NCBI RefSeq assembly: GCF_003347605.1
Contig: NZ_QDFZ01000017.1
Location: 62,001 to 126,000, forward strand
Direction: 5' to 3'
Source: Chryseobacterium sp. KLBC 52
GTDB lineage: Bacteria > Bacteroidota > Bacteroidia > Flavobacteriales > Weeksellaceae
DNA: 64,000 bases
In this document: in pieces, positions 33,322-42,127 of the stretch
How positions within the stretch are numbered: position 1 is the stretch's first letter
Layout: every line of letters begins with the position of its first letter
Translations under genes and position numbers: made by a program
The notes under the pieces: model-generated
The model's database searches: none
Told to the model about the DNA's origin: nothing
The model's input: only the letters and a program-made list of their open reading frames with translations

Positions 33322-36242
33322 TAAAATTGAATATTAGCTCCTATAAGGAATGTTCTGGCTTGTGGATAATATGCTCTGTCTACACCGATAATATCCTGCT
33401 CAGAATTATTTCTTCCCGCAATTTCAGGGTCATATCCTGTATATTTTGTAAAAGTAACCAGGTTCTCTCCTGTGATGTACAGTCTTACCTTGCTCATTCC
33501 AAAACGTTTTGTAACATCCTGAGGAATAGTATATCCTAGCTGAACAATTTTCAGACGCACATAATCTCCTTTCTGAAGGTAATAATTTGACATCCATGAA
33601 TAGTTGTGGTTAGAATCATTGCGGGTAAGTCTTGGATTATCATTGGTAGATCCTTCACCTGTCCATCTGTCCAGGATTCTTGTCTGGTAATTCGCATCAG
33701 GAATATCCAGTCTTCTTAACCCCTGGAAAATCTTGTTACCAGCCTGCCCTTGTGCAAACATCATCAGGTCAAAATTCTTATAGCTCATATTCACGGTAAG
33801 TCCAAAAGTATATTTTGGGATAGAGCTTCCTAGGTTTACTTTATCATTGTCATCAATTTTACCATCTCCATTATTATCCTGCCAGATAAAGTCCCCAGGT
33901 TTTGCATCGGGTAATAATTTTACACCATTGGCATTTACATAATTGTCAATTTGTGCCTGATTCTGGAAAACCCCACTATATGTTTGCCCGTAAAATGATC
34001 CGTAGGGCTGCCCTACTGCTACTCTGGATACCGCTCCCATGGTTTGGAAAGAAGCCAGGTTGAAGTATTCAATATCATCCTCTAGTCTAAGAACTTTATT
34101 TTTTATAGTTGCGAAGTTACCATTAACCGAAATGCTGAAATCCTCCCAATTTTTCTTGTAGCCAAGTTCAAGTTCAACCCCTGAGTTTTCCATATCTCCT
34201 ACATTTGCCCAAGGTGAAACAGGAACTCCTACATAACCAGGGATATTGATTTGTCTAAGAATATCTGTTGTTTTCTTTTTGTACCAGTCTGCGGTAAGAG
34301 TAAAATTGGTGAATAATTTCAAATCTGCAGCAATATTCAGCTGGCTGGTCTGCTCCCACTTCAAATTAGGATTTTCCAGAGTACTTTTCGCATACCCAAT
34401 GATAATATTATTACTGGAGTTGGTATAATTACTACCGGAAACCATGAAACTTGCAAATCTGAAGTTATCCATTTCGTCATTCCCTAACACTCCGTAACCT
34501 CCTCTTAATTTTAAGTTATTTACCACTTTATTCTCCGGCCAGAAGTTTTCTTTATGAACATTCCACCCTAATGACATAGATGGGAAAGTTCCCCAGTGTT
34601 GATTGGTAGCAAATTTTGAAGAACCATCTCTACGGATCGTTCCTGTAAATAAGTATTTATCTGCGTAATCATAAATGATTCTACCAAAATAAGATGCTTT
34701 ACGGGTCTCGATTCCGTCCCATCCTTTTGCTGTGATATTTTCTCTGGGAATATCAAAGTTGAAGGAAGCATCCTGCCAGTTATCAATAGGAAGGTTACTG
34801 TAAGTCAAACTGGCACCGCCCGCAATGTTGTATCGGTAAACACCCTGCCCAACCATAATATTGATGTTGTGATCACCAAACTTATTCTGATAGGTCAATG
34901 TATTTTCCATGCTCCATTCGAACTTATTTTCGTCCACCTTATTCAAACTGTTAAAACCAGTATTATTAAAATTTGGACTTAAATAATATTTCGGTGTAAA
35001 AGAGCGGCTTCCCCAATAGGATTTCTTACCATTTAAACTTGTTTTGAAGGTGAAGTGATCAAGAAACTTAAGCTCTGCAAAAACATTCCCCACAAAATCA
35101 TCAGACCAGTTATAATTGCCTTGTTGTATGTGACGGAAAGCCTGCGGATTGGTCATCTCGTTATTTACATATGGGGAAATTCCGTAAGGACGTCCCTCAG
35201 AATCACGGATGATATAAGGATTACTATAACCATTCGAATCTACCATTGACCAATCTGTCACGACAACCGGGGTGATAGGGTCCAGGTTAACGGCTGAAGC
35301 CAAAGGTCCTCCGAATTCTTCGTTTGCACTTATTCCCTGAGATTTCACATGGGTATAGGCAAAGGTTTGCCCTATGGTCAGGTAATCCGTAACTTTATGG
35401 GTTGAGTTGAATCTTGCGTTGATTCTTTTGTAGTAAGAAATATCACTCAATACAATACCAGACTGATCAAAATATCCGAATGATGTATAGTAGGTTGATT
35501 TTTCATTACCACCCGTAATGCTTACTTCGTGAGACGATTTTTCACCTGTTCCGAAAATAGCATCCTGCCAGTTGGTTCCTTTTCCAAATGATTCAGGATT
35601 AGTAAATCTGAGTGCTTGTCCATCATTAACAAAGCCTTCATTAATAATTTTAGCATATTGTGTAGCATCCAGAAGATCCAGCTTTTTTGAGGCATTTGAA
35701 AAACCGTAAAAACCATTATAAGACAAAGTCAGTTTTCCTTTTTTCCCTTTTTTGGTTGTTACCAGTATTACCCCTTTTGCAGCAGAGACCCCGTAGATCG
35801 CAGAGGAAGCACCATCTTTTAGCACTTCAATACTTTCAATATCCGACTGGTTAAGCCATCCGATATTGTCTACTACAATACCGTCTACTACCCATAACGG
35901 ACTGTTACTTCCCGCTCCAAAACTGGTAATTCCTCTTACACGTACAGTAGCAGCAGCACCGGGCTGTCCTGAATTGGTAACAACAGAAACACCAGCTGCC
36001 CTGCCTTGTAAAACCTGTTCCGGCTTACCAGACGGAATATTTTCTATATCGCTGGCTTTAATACTCGCGATAGCTCCCGTTACGTTACTCTTTTTCTGAG
36101 TACCATAACCGATAACTACCACTTCGTCTATTTTGTTTTCTTTCGCAAGTGTGTCCTTCGCCTTGGTGGTCTGGGCACTGAAGTTGGCCGTAAAATAGAG
36201 GACGGCAACCACTCCTACGCTTCTTGATATTCTTACATTCAT
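33321..36242 (-). CDS. SusC/RagA family TonB-linked outer membrane transporter
   Basis: 973 residues. After the signal peptide (ending SAQ at 24) the chain goes straight to the TonB-box region EVVVIGYGTQKKS and the plug (ASDIENIPSGKPEQVLQGRAAGV). The N-terminal carboxypeptidase-D-like domain found in most SusC proteins is missing. The 22-strand barrel ends in the standard aromatic terminus (ANIQF). It imports oligosaccharides with energy from TonB-ExbBD, together with the SusD encoded next. It is the first gene of the operon, and the region upstream is shared with the divergent MFS gene. Confidence 0.93.
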   Translation of the reverse strand: MNVRISRSVGVVAVLYFTANFSAQTTKAKDTLAKENKIDEVVVIGYGTQKKSNVTGAIASIKASDIENIPSGKPEQVLQGRAAGVSVVTNSGQPGAAATVRVRGITSFGAGSNSPLWVVDGIVVDNIGWLNQSDIESIEVLKDGASSAIYGVSAAKGVILVTTKKGKKGKLTLSYNGFYGFSNASKKLDLLDATQYAKIINEGFVNDGQALRFTNPESFGKGTNWQDAIFGTGEKSSHEVSITGGNEKSTYYTSFGYFDQSGIVLSDISYYKRINARFNSTHKVTDYLTIGQTFAYTHVKSQGISANEEFGGPLASAVNLDPITPVVVTDWSMVDSNGYSNPYIIRDSEGRPYGISPYVNNEMTNPQAFRHIQQGNYNWSDDFVGNVFAELKFLDHFTFKTSLNGKKSYWGSRSFTPKYYLSPNFNNTGFNSLNKVDENKFEWSMENTLTYQNKFGDHNINIMVGQGVYRYNIAGGASLTYSNLPIDNWQDASFNFDIPRENITAKGWDGIETRKASYFGRIIYDYADKYLFTGTIRRDGSSKFATNQHWGTFPSMSLGWNVHKENFWPENKVVNNLKLRGGYGVLGNDEMDNFRFASFMVSGSNYTNSSNNIIIGYAKSTLENPNLKWEQTSQLNIAADLKLFTNFTLTADWYKKKTTDILRQINIPGYVGVPVSPWANVGDMENSGVELELGYKKNWEDFSISVNGNFATIKNKVLRLEDDIEYFNLASFQTMGAVSRVAVGQPYGSFYGQTYSGVFQNQAQIDNYVNANGVKLLPDAKPGDFIWQDNNGDGKIDDNDKVNLGSSIPKYTFGLTVNMSYKNFDLMMFAQGQAGNKIFQGLRRLDIPDANYQTRILDRWTGEGSTNDNPRLTRNDSNHNYSWMSNYYLQKGDYVRLKIVQLGYTIPQDVTKRFGMSKVRLYITGENLVTFTKYTGYDPEIAGRNNSEQDIIGVDRAYYPQARTFLIGANIQF

Positions 36243-36260
36243 ATACAGTTATTGTTTAAT

Positions 36261-36273
36261 TCTCAAATTGAGA
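36261..36273. promoter_or_regulatory. Palindromic operator candidate upstream of susC
   Basis: TCTCAAATTGAGA is a perfect 6+1+6 palindrome 19 bases upstream of the susC start. It overlaps a weak -7-like TCAATTTG on the minus strand. A binding site for the Nudix-type regulator encoded at 37620 is a reasonable inference. Confidence 0.45.
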
Positions 36274-36418
36274 CAATAAAAATATATTTTTTTTTAATTA
36301 ATTAACATTCTATTCATAAATATTTTAATTTTTCTTTTATTTTTCAGGGTTAGAAGCCCTATCTTCGCATCAATATTTCATAAAATATCATAAAAAATTA
36401 ATAAAGTTATCTCCCAAA

Positions 36419-37603
36419 ATGATCGTCAAGTCCTCCAAAATTTCTCTCCCGTTAAAACTTACCTTTCTCATTTTTTCAATGGTTTTAAACTGCATGGGCC
36501 TTGTGATTCTGCAGTTGTCAGAAGAGAAAATCACCTATGGAGAACTGGGGCTTTTAGAATCTTTTAAAGATCTGCCCATTGCTTTTATTTCACTTTTTGC
36601 CGTGAGCTTTATCAACAAAACCGGTCCTAAAAAAGCATTGATTCTGGCCCTGGCTATTGTCGGATTCTGTTCCTGTCTTCTTCCTTTTGTAAAGGTCTTC
36701 TGGTTTTATAAACTGTGGTTTGCTATTATAGGAGCCTGTTTCGCTATTGGTAAAATCTGTGTTTTTGGGATTATAAGGAATAATATTTCAGATGAAAAAT
36801 CCCTCGCAAAGACGATGAATAATGTAGAGGCCTCTTTTATGATCGGAATTTTCGTAGTGAATACAGGTTTTGGATGGGTGATTTCCAGTCAGTATTCAGA
36901 ATTCTGGAAGTTTGGTTTCTTGCTGATTGCTTTATTATCAGTATTTACCATTTTTCTGCTTTCAAAGATAGAAATAGTAGAGTCAAAGCCTATGGAAAGC
37001 AAAAGTATTCTCTCAGAACTATCAGGATTTACCTCACCTGCAGTAGCTTTGTTTTTAGGAGTGGTCTTTTTTATCGTCTTTGTAGAACAAGGATTCAATT
37101 CATGGCTTCCTTCTTTTTATAAAAACCACCTGAAAGTCAATTCTTTTTTTGCGCTTCAGGCTACCTCTTTTCTATCCATTTTTTCTTATGCCGGACGAAC
37201 GGTTACTGCCAATATTATCAAAAGGTTTTCATTACCCAGGTATTATATTACTTGTATGGCATTTATTATTACTTTACTGATCATTATACTGGGGATACAG
37301 TATTTTGATTCCGAAGATTCGAGATTCTTACTTTTTTTATTTCCGGTTATTGGCTTGTTCCTTTCGCCCCTCTACCCAGTGATCAACTCAAGAATGATTG
37401 CGCAGGTAGATAAAGATAAGATCAATCTTTTCACCTCTCTTATTGTTATTTTTTCTTCTCTGGGCAGCTCTGTAAGCTCTATTATTATGGCTGTTCTGTT
37501 TGAAAAGCAATTGTTGAATTATTATCCATTATACATCTTATCTTCTGTAATTCTGCTTTTTGTGATTAGTTTTATATATTTTACTGTCACAAATAGAAAA
37601 TAG
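36419..37603 (+). CDS. MFS transporter, probable sugar permease
   Basis: 394 residues with about 12 hydrophobic helices in two halves of six. The central loop (SKIEIVESKPMESKSILSELSG) separates them, and a conserved GRT-type phrase (YAGRTVTANI) follows helix 8. The family moves small solutes with protons across the inner membrane. Its place divergent from susC, and directly before the regulator gene, suggests uptake of glucose or short glucan oligomers released by the operon enzymes. There are 16 bases to the next gene, so the two form an operon. Confidence 0.8.
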   Translation: MIVKSSKISLPLKLTFLIFSMVLNCMGLVILQLSEEKITYGELGLLESFKDLPIAFISLFAVSFINKTGPKKALILALAIVGFCSCLLPFVKVFWFYKLWFAIIGACFAIGKICVFGIIRNNISDEKSLAKTMNNVEASFMIGIFVVNTGFGWVISSQYSEFWKFGFLLIALLSVFTIFLLSKIEIVESKPMESKSILSELSGFTSPAVALFLGVVFFIVFVEQGFNSWLPSFYKNHLKVNSFFALQATSFLSIFSYAGRTVTANIIKRFSLPRYYITCMAFIITLLIIILGIQYFDSEDSRFLLFLFPVIGLFLSPLYPVINSRMIAQVDKDKINLFTSLIVIFSSLGSSVSSIIMAVLFEKQLLNYYPLYILSSVILLFVISFIYFTVTNRK

Positions 37604-37619
37604 TTTTATTTTTACTCCC

Positions 37620-38408
37620 ATGAAAATTAAAGACACAAAAAGTAAAGAAACGCTACAGGAACTCATTGACACGAAAGATTTCGTAGCGCATATTTCCGTT
37701 GACTGCACCATATTCGGCTTTCATAATAACATTCTGAAAGTTTTGCTTTTAAAATATCATGACCTGGATCTGTGGTCACTTCCTGGTGGTTTTGTTTTCA
37801 ATGACGAAGACCTTCGGGAAGCTGCTGAAAGGGTTTTGTTTGAAAGGACCCATCTTAAAGGATTATTTTTGAAACAGTTTCACACTTTTGGAAGAATAGA
37901 CCGTACAGAAAACAATGTACATCAGATTCTCCTTAAAAATAAAGGAATAACCGTTCCTGAAGATCACTGGATTTTCCAGCGGTTCGTTACAGTAGGATAC
38001 TGCAGCCTTATCGATTTTTCACTGACTGACACTTTTCCTGACGCTTTTAATGAAAGCTGTGAATGGTTTGAGGTCAACAATCTGCCTAAAATGGCATTCG
38101 ACCATGACAGAATTATAGAGACAGGCCTTGAATACCTGAGAATGAATATCAATACAGAGGTTGCAGCCAGTAACCTGCTTCCGGAAAAATTTACCATGAA
38201 AGATCTTCAGGCTCTTTATGAAACTATTTTAGGACAGAAATTCAGAAGAAATAATTTTCAGCGAAAGATTTTAAGTTTAAATATTCTGGACAGAATGGAA
38301 AAACTATATGACGGCTCGGCCAATAAAGCCCCTTATCTGTATAAATTTAAAACTAAAGTTCATAATTCTACCAATCAGTATCCTATCTCTAATGATGAGG
38401 AGTCATAA
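37620..38408 (+). CDS. Nudix-domain transcriptional regulator, NrtR-like
   Basis: 262 residues. Residues about 20-160 have the Nudix fold (DCTIFGFHNNILKVLLLKYH... LWSLPGGFVF), and residues about 175-240 form a winged helix (FTMKDLQALYETILGQKFRRNNFQRKI). In the Nudix box (56-79) the catalytic REUxEE core reads RVLFER, so hydrolysis is probably lost and the domain serves as a ligand sensor. NrtR-family proteins in Bacteroidota control sugar operons, and the arabinose regulator of Bacteroides is of this type. It probably controls the adjacent glycan operon and transporter. Confidence 0.85.
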   Translation: MKIKDTKSKETLQELIDTKDFVAHISVDCTIFGFHNNILKVLLLKYHDLDLWSLPGGFVFNDEDLREAAERVLFERTHLKGLFLKQFHTFGRIDRTENNVHQILLKNKGITVPEDHWIFQRFVTVGYCSLIDFSLTDTFPDAFNESCEWFEVNNLPKMAFDHDRIIETGLEYLRMNINTEVAASNLLPEKFTMKDLQALYETILGQKFRRNNFQRKILSLNILDRMEKLYDGSANKAPYLYKFKTKVHNSTNQYPISNDEES

Positions 38409-38536
38409 AAATATAAATTTAACTAAAATCATAAACAAAGTAGCAGTAGCCCTCTGAAAATCAATAGCAAAACAAGTTTTTAAAAAAATTTTCAAGACAT
38501 CACGAAAAATGTTACTTTTAACCAAATCAAAAAATC

Positions 38537-39715
38537 ATGTCATATTATCCTCTTACAAGCATCCCTGATTATTATGGAATTGATGCTTTACTTACTGAAG
38601 AACATAAACTCATCCGCCAATCTGTAAGAGACTGGGTGGAAAGTTTTGTAATGCCGCAGATAGATCAGGCCGCTCAAAATCATACAGATATTCCTAATCT
38701 TATGAGAGAATTGGGGAAAATCGGAGCGTTAGGACCTTATATCCCGGTTGAGTATGGCGGTTCAGGATTAGACCAGATTTCTTATGGTCTGATTATGCAG
38801 GAGTTGGAAAGAGGAGATTCTGCAGTACGTTCTGCAGCTTCGGTACAAAGTTCATTGGTGATGTTCCCTATCAACGAATTCGGTTCTGAGGAGCAAAAAA
38901 AGAAATATCTTCCGAAACTTGCTGCCGGAGAAATGATCGGATCTTTTGGATTGACTGAACCTAATCATGGTTCCGATCCGGGTTCTATGGAAACTTATTT
39001 TAAAGATATGGGAGATCATTATCTTTTAAATGGGGCTAAAATGTGGATCACCAACTCTCCTTTATGCGACATCGCTGTAGTGTGGGCAAAAAATGAGGAA
39101 GGAAAAGTACAGGGATTAATCGTTGAAAGAGGAATGGAGGGTTTCACCACTCCTGAAACTCACAATAAATGGAGTTTGAGAGCTTCCAAAACCGGAGAAC
39201 TTGTATTTAATGATGTAAAAGTTCCGAAAGAAAACCTTCTTCCCGGAGTAACAGGATTAAAAGGACCTTTATCTTGTCTGAACTCTGCTAGATATGGAAT
39301 TTCATGGGGAGTCATTGGTGCTGCTATTGACTGTTACTGTACTGCTGTTCAGTATTCTAAAGAAAGAAAACAGTTTGGAAAACCAATTGGTTCTTACCAG
39401 CTTCAACAGAAAAAACTGGCTGAATTCCTGACAGAGATTACAAAAGCTCAGTTATTATGTCTTCAGCTAGGAAATCTTAAAAATGCCCACAAGGCAACGC
39501 CTGCTCAGATCTCTATGGCTAAACGTAATAACGTACATATGGCCATTGAAATCGCCAGAGAATCCAGACAGATCCTTGGAGGTATGGGAATCATGGGTGA
39601 ATTCCCAATGATGAGACACGCTGCAAATCTTGAGTCTGTAATTACTTATGAAGGAACGCATGATGTTCACTTGCTAATCACCGGATTGGATATTACGGGA
39701 ATCAACGCTTTCTAA
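38537..39715 (+). CDS. Acyl-CoA dehydrogenase, glutaryl-CoA dehydrogenase-like
   Basis: 392 residues. This flavoenzyme oxidises acyl-CoA to enoyl-CoA. FAD and substrate segments are visible as FGLTEPNHGSDPGSMET, WITNSPLCDIAVVWAK and RKQFGKPIGSYQLQQKKLAEF. The catalytic glutamate is E372 in ITYEGTHDVH, the position used by glutaryl-CoA dehydrogenases, and overall similarity is highest to that subgroup. If so it takes part in lysine/tryptophan degradation. No partner beta-oxidation genes are adjacent. It is monocistronic with a terminator. Confidence 0.85.
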   Translation: MSYYPLTSIPDYYGIDALLTEEHKLIRQSVRDWVESFVMPQIDQAAQNHTDIPNLMRELGKIGALGPYIPVEYGGSGLDQISYGLIMQELERGDSAVRSAASVQSSLVMFPINEFGSEEQKKKYLPKLAAGEMIGSFGLTEPNHGSDPGSMETYFKDMGDHYLLNGAKMWITNSPLCDIAVVWAKNEEGKVQGLIVERGMEGFTTPETHNKWSLRASKTGELVFNDVKVPKENLLPGVTGLKGPLSCLNSARYGISWGVIGAAIDCYCTAVQYSKERKQFGKPIGSYQLQQKKLAEFLTEITKAQLLCLQLGNLKNAHKATPAQISMAKRNNVHMAIEIARESRQILGGMGIMGEFPMMRHAANLESVITYEGTHDVHLLITGLDITGINAF

Positions 39716-39736
39716 AAAAGATAAAAATATAAATAG

Positions 39737-39766
39737 AGAGTCTGGCCAATGGTCAGACTCTTTTAT
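39737..39766 (+). terminator. Terminator of the acyl-CoA dehydrogenase gene
   Basis: AGAGTCTGGCC (39737-39747) pairs with GGTCAGACTCT (39751-39761), with one wobble pair, followed by T. Confidence 0.8.
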
Positions 39767-39874
39767 TTTACTCACTTTGCAGAGAATTTATATTCAATGA
39801 ATAATTATTGATATCATAAAGTTTTTGTGATTTTATTAAAATTATTACTTTAATACCACATAAAAACAAACAAT

Positions 39875-41833
39875 ATGAGAAAAATTACAACTTTTTTATT
39901 AACTCTTACCGCTTCACTTTACTTTGCACAGCAGGCTGGTGATGTTGTAAGTGCCGAACAGAAACTGGATTTAACTCCTCAGGGAGTCATTAATTTTATC
40001 GCCGGTAATCTGGGTGATCAGAATACTCCGGAATTTGCCAACTACTTGAACAGCTTCAATCTTGGGCTGAAAGGTTACAAAATCACTTATTACACCAAAA
40101 ATGAAAACAATGTCCTTGTAAAAGCTACAGGACTATTGATGTACCCTAACGTACCCTTCAAACTCTCAACAGTAGTATCCGATCACGGAACAACAGACAG
40201 CAGGCATAATGTTCCTTCTAATTTCAAAGGAGCTTTAACCGCTGGATTTGTTGTTGAGCTTTCCTATGTACTCAACGGATATATTTTGATGGCACCCGAT
40301 TACGTTGGGATGGGAACTGGGGACGGAACTCACCCTTATGTAGATTACGCCACAGAAGCAGGTGCCACCATAGATTTTATAACCGCCGCGAATAAAGTAT
40401 TGGCACAGCTGAATATTAAACGTTATGACGAATATTTCTTAGCCGGATATTCTCAGGGCGCTCATGCTGCGATGTCTACCTTAAAAAGATTAAGCATTTC
40501 AAATCCCAATAATATAAAATTTAAATATGCCTACATGGGTGACGGGCCGTATGATTTCTCAGGAGTAACTTTAAATAAAGGAGTTCTGGAAAAAGATATC
40601 TACCCTTTCACCTCATTCCTGGCCAATGTCCTTCATACCTGCAACAATACGGGATATAAAACCTATAATAATGACATCTCAGAAGTTATTTCTGCAGAAT
40701 ATCTCGATAAATACAACTATCATGTCGTTCAGGATAACGGCGGACTTTTGTGGGGCCCTGTTATATGGAGAAAGCTGTTTACCACCAACTTCGTCAATGA
40801 TGTCACCAACAATCCAAACAATAAGCTCAGGCTGTGTATGAAACCTAAGGATGTCTATGACTGGTATAATAAAACACCTATGACATTAGGCCATTCAACC
40901 ATAGATTTAGCGATCCCGCCTGAAAATACTTCTAAAACCATTGATGTTCAGCGTGGCTATTATCCATGGTGGGATCTGAATAAGTATAAGCTGGATTCTT
41001 TTTATTGGGGACCACTGGGCCATGTGGGAGGAATTCTTCCCTTTACATTAGCTTCCAATGCTAAATTCAATACGCTGCGAAGCGGTGGGCTTCTAAATGA
41101 ATGGGCTATTGCAGGATCAATTTTCGGTAAACAATCAGCTGAGAAAATATCTGAAAAATCTTCCCTTCTTTCTTCACAGATCAAACCGGATTTAGGCAAC
41201 ATGCAACTTGTTGAAATTACAGATTTCAATAAAGAAAAAGCCCAGAGCAGAACGGCCGGTAACCAAAATTTATCAACTTTAAAAGACGGAGTTTATTTAT
41301 TGAAAGTATCAGAAAACAATGAAAATAAAATCATTCCATACATCAAAAGCACACCTCAGGAAGTTACCGAAAACGAAATTGTACAATCTGTGACTGCATC
41401 GGTTTTGCAATTAAAAATAGATCAGGAAGAACTTACTGCAGTGAATATTTTTGATGAAAACAAAACCCTGATCAGAAGTATTTCCCAAAAACAATATCGT
41501 GAAACCGGAGGAATCAATGTTCAGGAGCTGGAAAACAAAAACTATACGTTTGAAGTGGTTACTCCTTACTACAATCTTCAGTTCAGTAAAGCGGTGGGTG
41601 GAACAATATCATCAGAAAACAGTACTGATATCTATGTTCAAAGACAGCAAATTGTAGCTAAATCCGGCAATGAAATTAAAAGCATTAGTATTTACAGCAT
41701 TTCCGGTGCTCTGATTGTTCAGCAGGAAGTAAACAAACCAGTATTTGAATCCAGAAACCTGGAATCGGGAATATATCTGGTGCAGATAACTCTTTCTAAT
41801 GGAAAAACTATTAATAAGAAAGTAAAACTATAA
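39875..41833 (+). CDS. Secreted alpha/beta hydrolase with T9SS sorting domain
   Basis: 652 residues with a signal peptide ending YFAQQ. Residues about 65-400 form an alpha/beta hydrolase with nucleophile S193 in LAGYSQGAH and a preceding MAPDYVGMG strand and turn, typical of secretory lipases and prolyl/tannase-like esterases. The catalytic Asp and His cannot be assigned securely, though HVGGI is a candidate for the latter. The C-terminal 75 residues are a T9SS domain (IYSISGALIVQQEV... ESGIYLVQI). The substrate is unknown. It is monocistronic. Confidence 0.8.
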   Translation: MRKITTFLLTLTASLYFAQQAGDVVSAEQKLDLTPQGVINFIAGNLGDQNTPEFANYLNSFNLGLKGYKITYYTKNENNVLVKATGLLMYPNVPFKLSTVVSDHGTTDSRHNVPSNFKGALTAGFVVELSYVLNGYILMAPDYVGMGTGDGTHPYVDYATEAGATIDFITAANKVLAQLNIKRYDEYFLAGYSQGAHAAMSTLKRLSISNPNNIKFKYAYMGDGPYDFSGVTLNKGVLEKDIYPFTSFLANVLHTCNNTGYKTYNNDISEVISAEYLDKYNYHVVQDNGGLLWGPVIWRKLFTTNFVNDVTNNPNNKLRLCMKPKDVYDWYNKTPMTLGHSTIDLAIPPENTSKTIDVQRGYYPWWDLNKYKLDSFYWGPLGHVGGILPFTLASNAKFNTLRSGGLLNEWAIAGSIFGKQSAEKISEKSSLLSSQIKPDLGNMQLVEITDFNKEKAQSRTAGNQNLSTLKDGVYLLKVSENNENKIIPYIKSTPQEVTENEIVQSVTASVLQLKIDQEELTAVNIFDENKTLIRSISQKQYRETGGINVQELENKNYTFEVVTPYYNLQFSKAVGGTISSENSTDIYVQRQQIVAKSGNEIKSISIYSISGALIVQQEVNKPVFESRNLESGIYLVQITLSNGKTINKKVKL

Positions 41834-41874
41834 ATCAATCACTCCTCTATATCTTTATTTCAAGTTAATTTTTG

Positions 41875-41900
41875 GCACTTCAGCAATGAAGTGCTTTTTT
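41875..41900 (+). terminator. Terminator of the secreted hydrolase gene
   Basis: GCACTTCA (41875-41882) pairs with TGAAGTGC (41887-41894) around a four-base loop, followed by six T. Confidence 0.9.
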
Positions 41901-42101
41901 ATGGATGAATAACTCCACTAAAAATAATTGGAGATAAATTTCATCTAAAAACATTTAAAATTACGTAATCCATTATTGTTTATCAGTTTACAGCATCCAT
42001 TTTAAATTTTCATCAAAAATTATATCAAAATAACATAAATGATTCTTGTCATTTATTTTGAATTATTCTAAATAAAATTAGTAAACTTACATTGAGGACG
42101 C

Positions 42102-42109
42102 TACTTTTG
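42102..42109 (+). promoter_or_regulatory. Candidate -7 box of the TonB-receptor/peroxidase operon
   Basis: TACTTTTG followed by CCG lies 18 bases before the ATG at 42128. The same 11 bases precede the other diheme peroxidase gene. A clear -33 TTG at standard spacing is missing. Confidence 0.45.
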
Positions 42110-42127
42110 CCGAAAGAATAATGCCAG

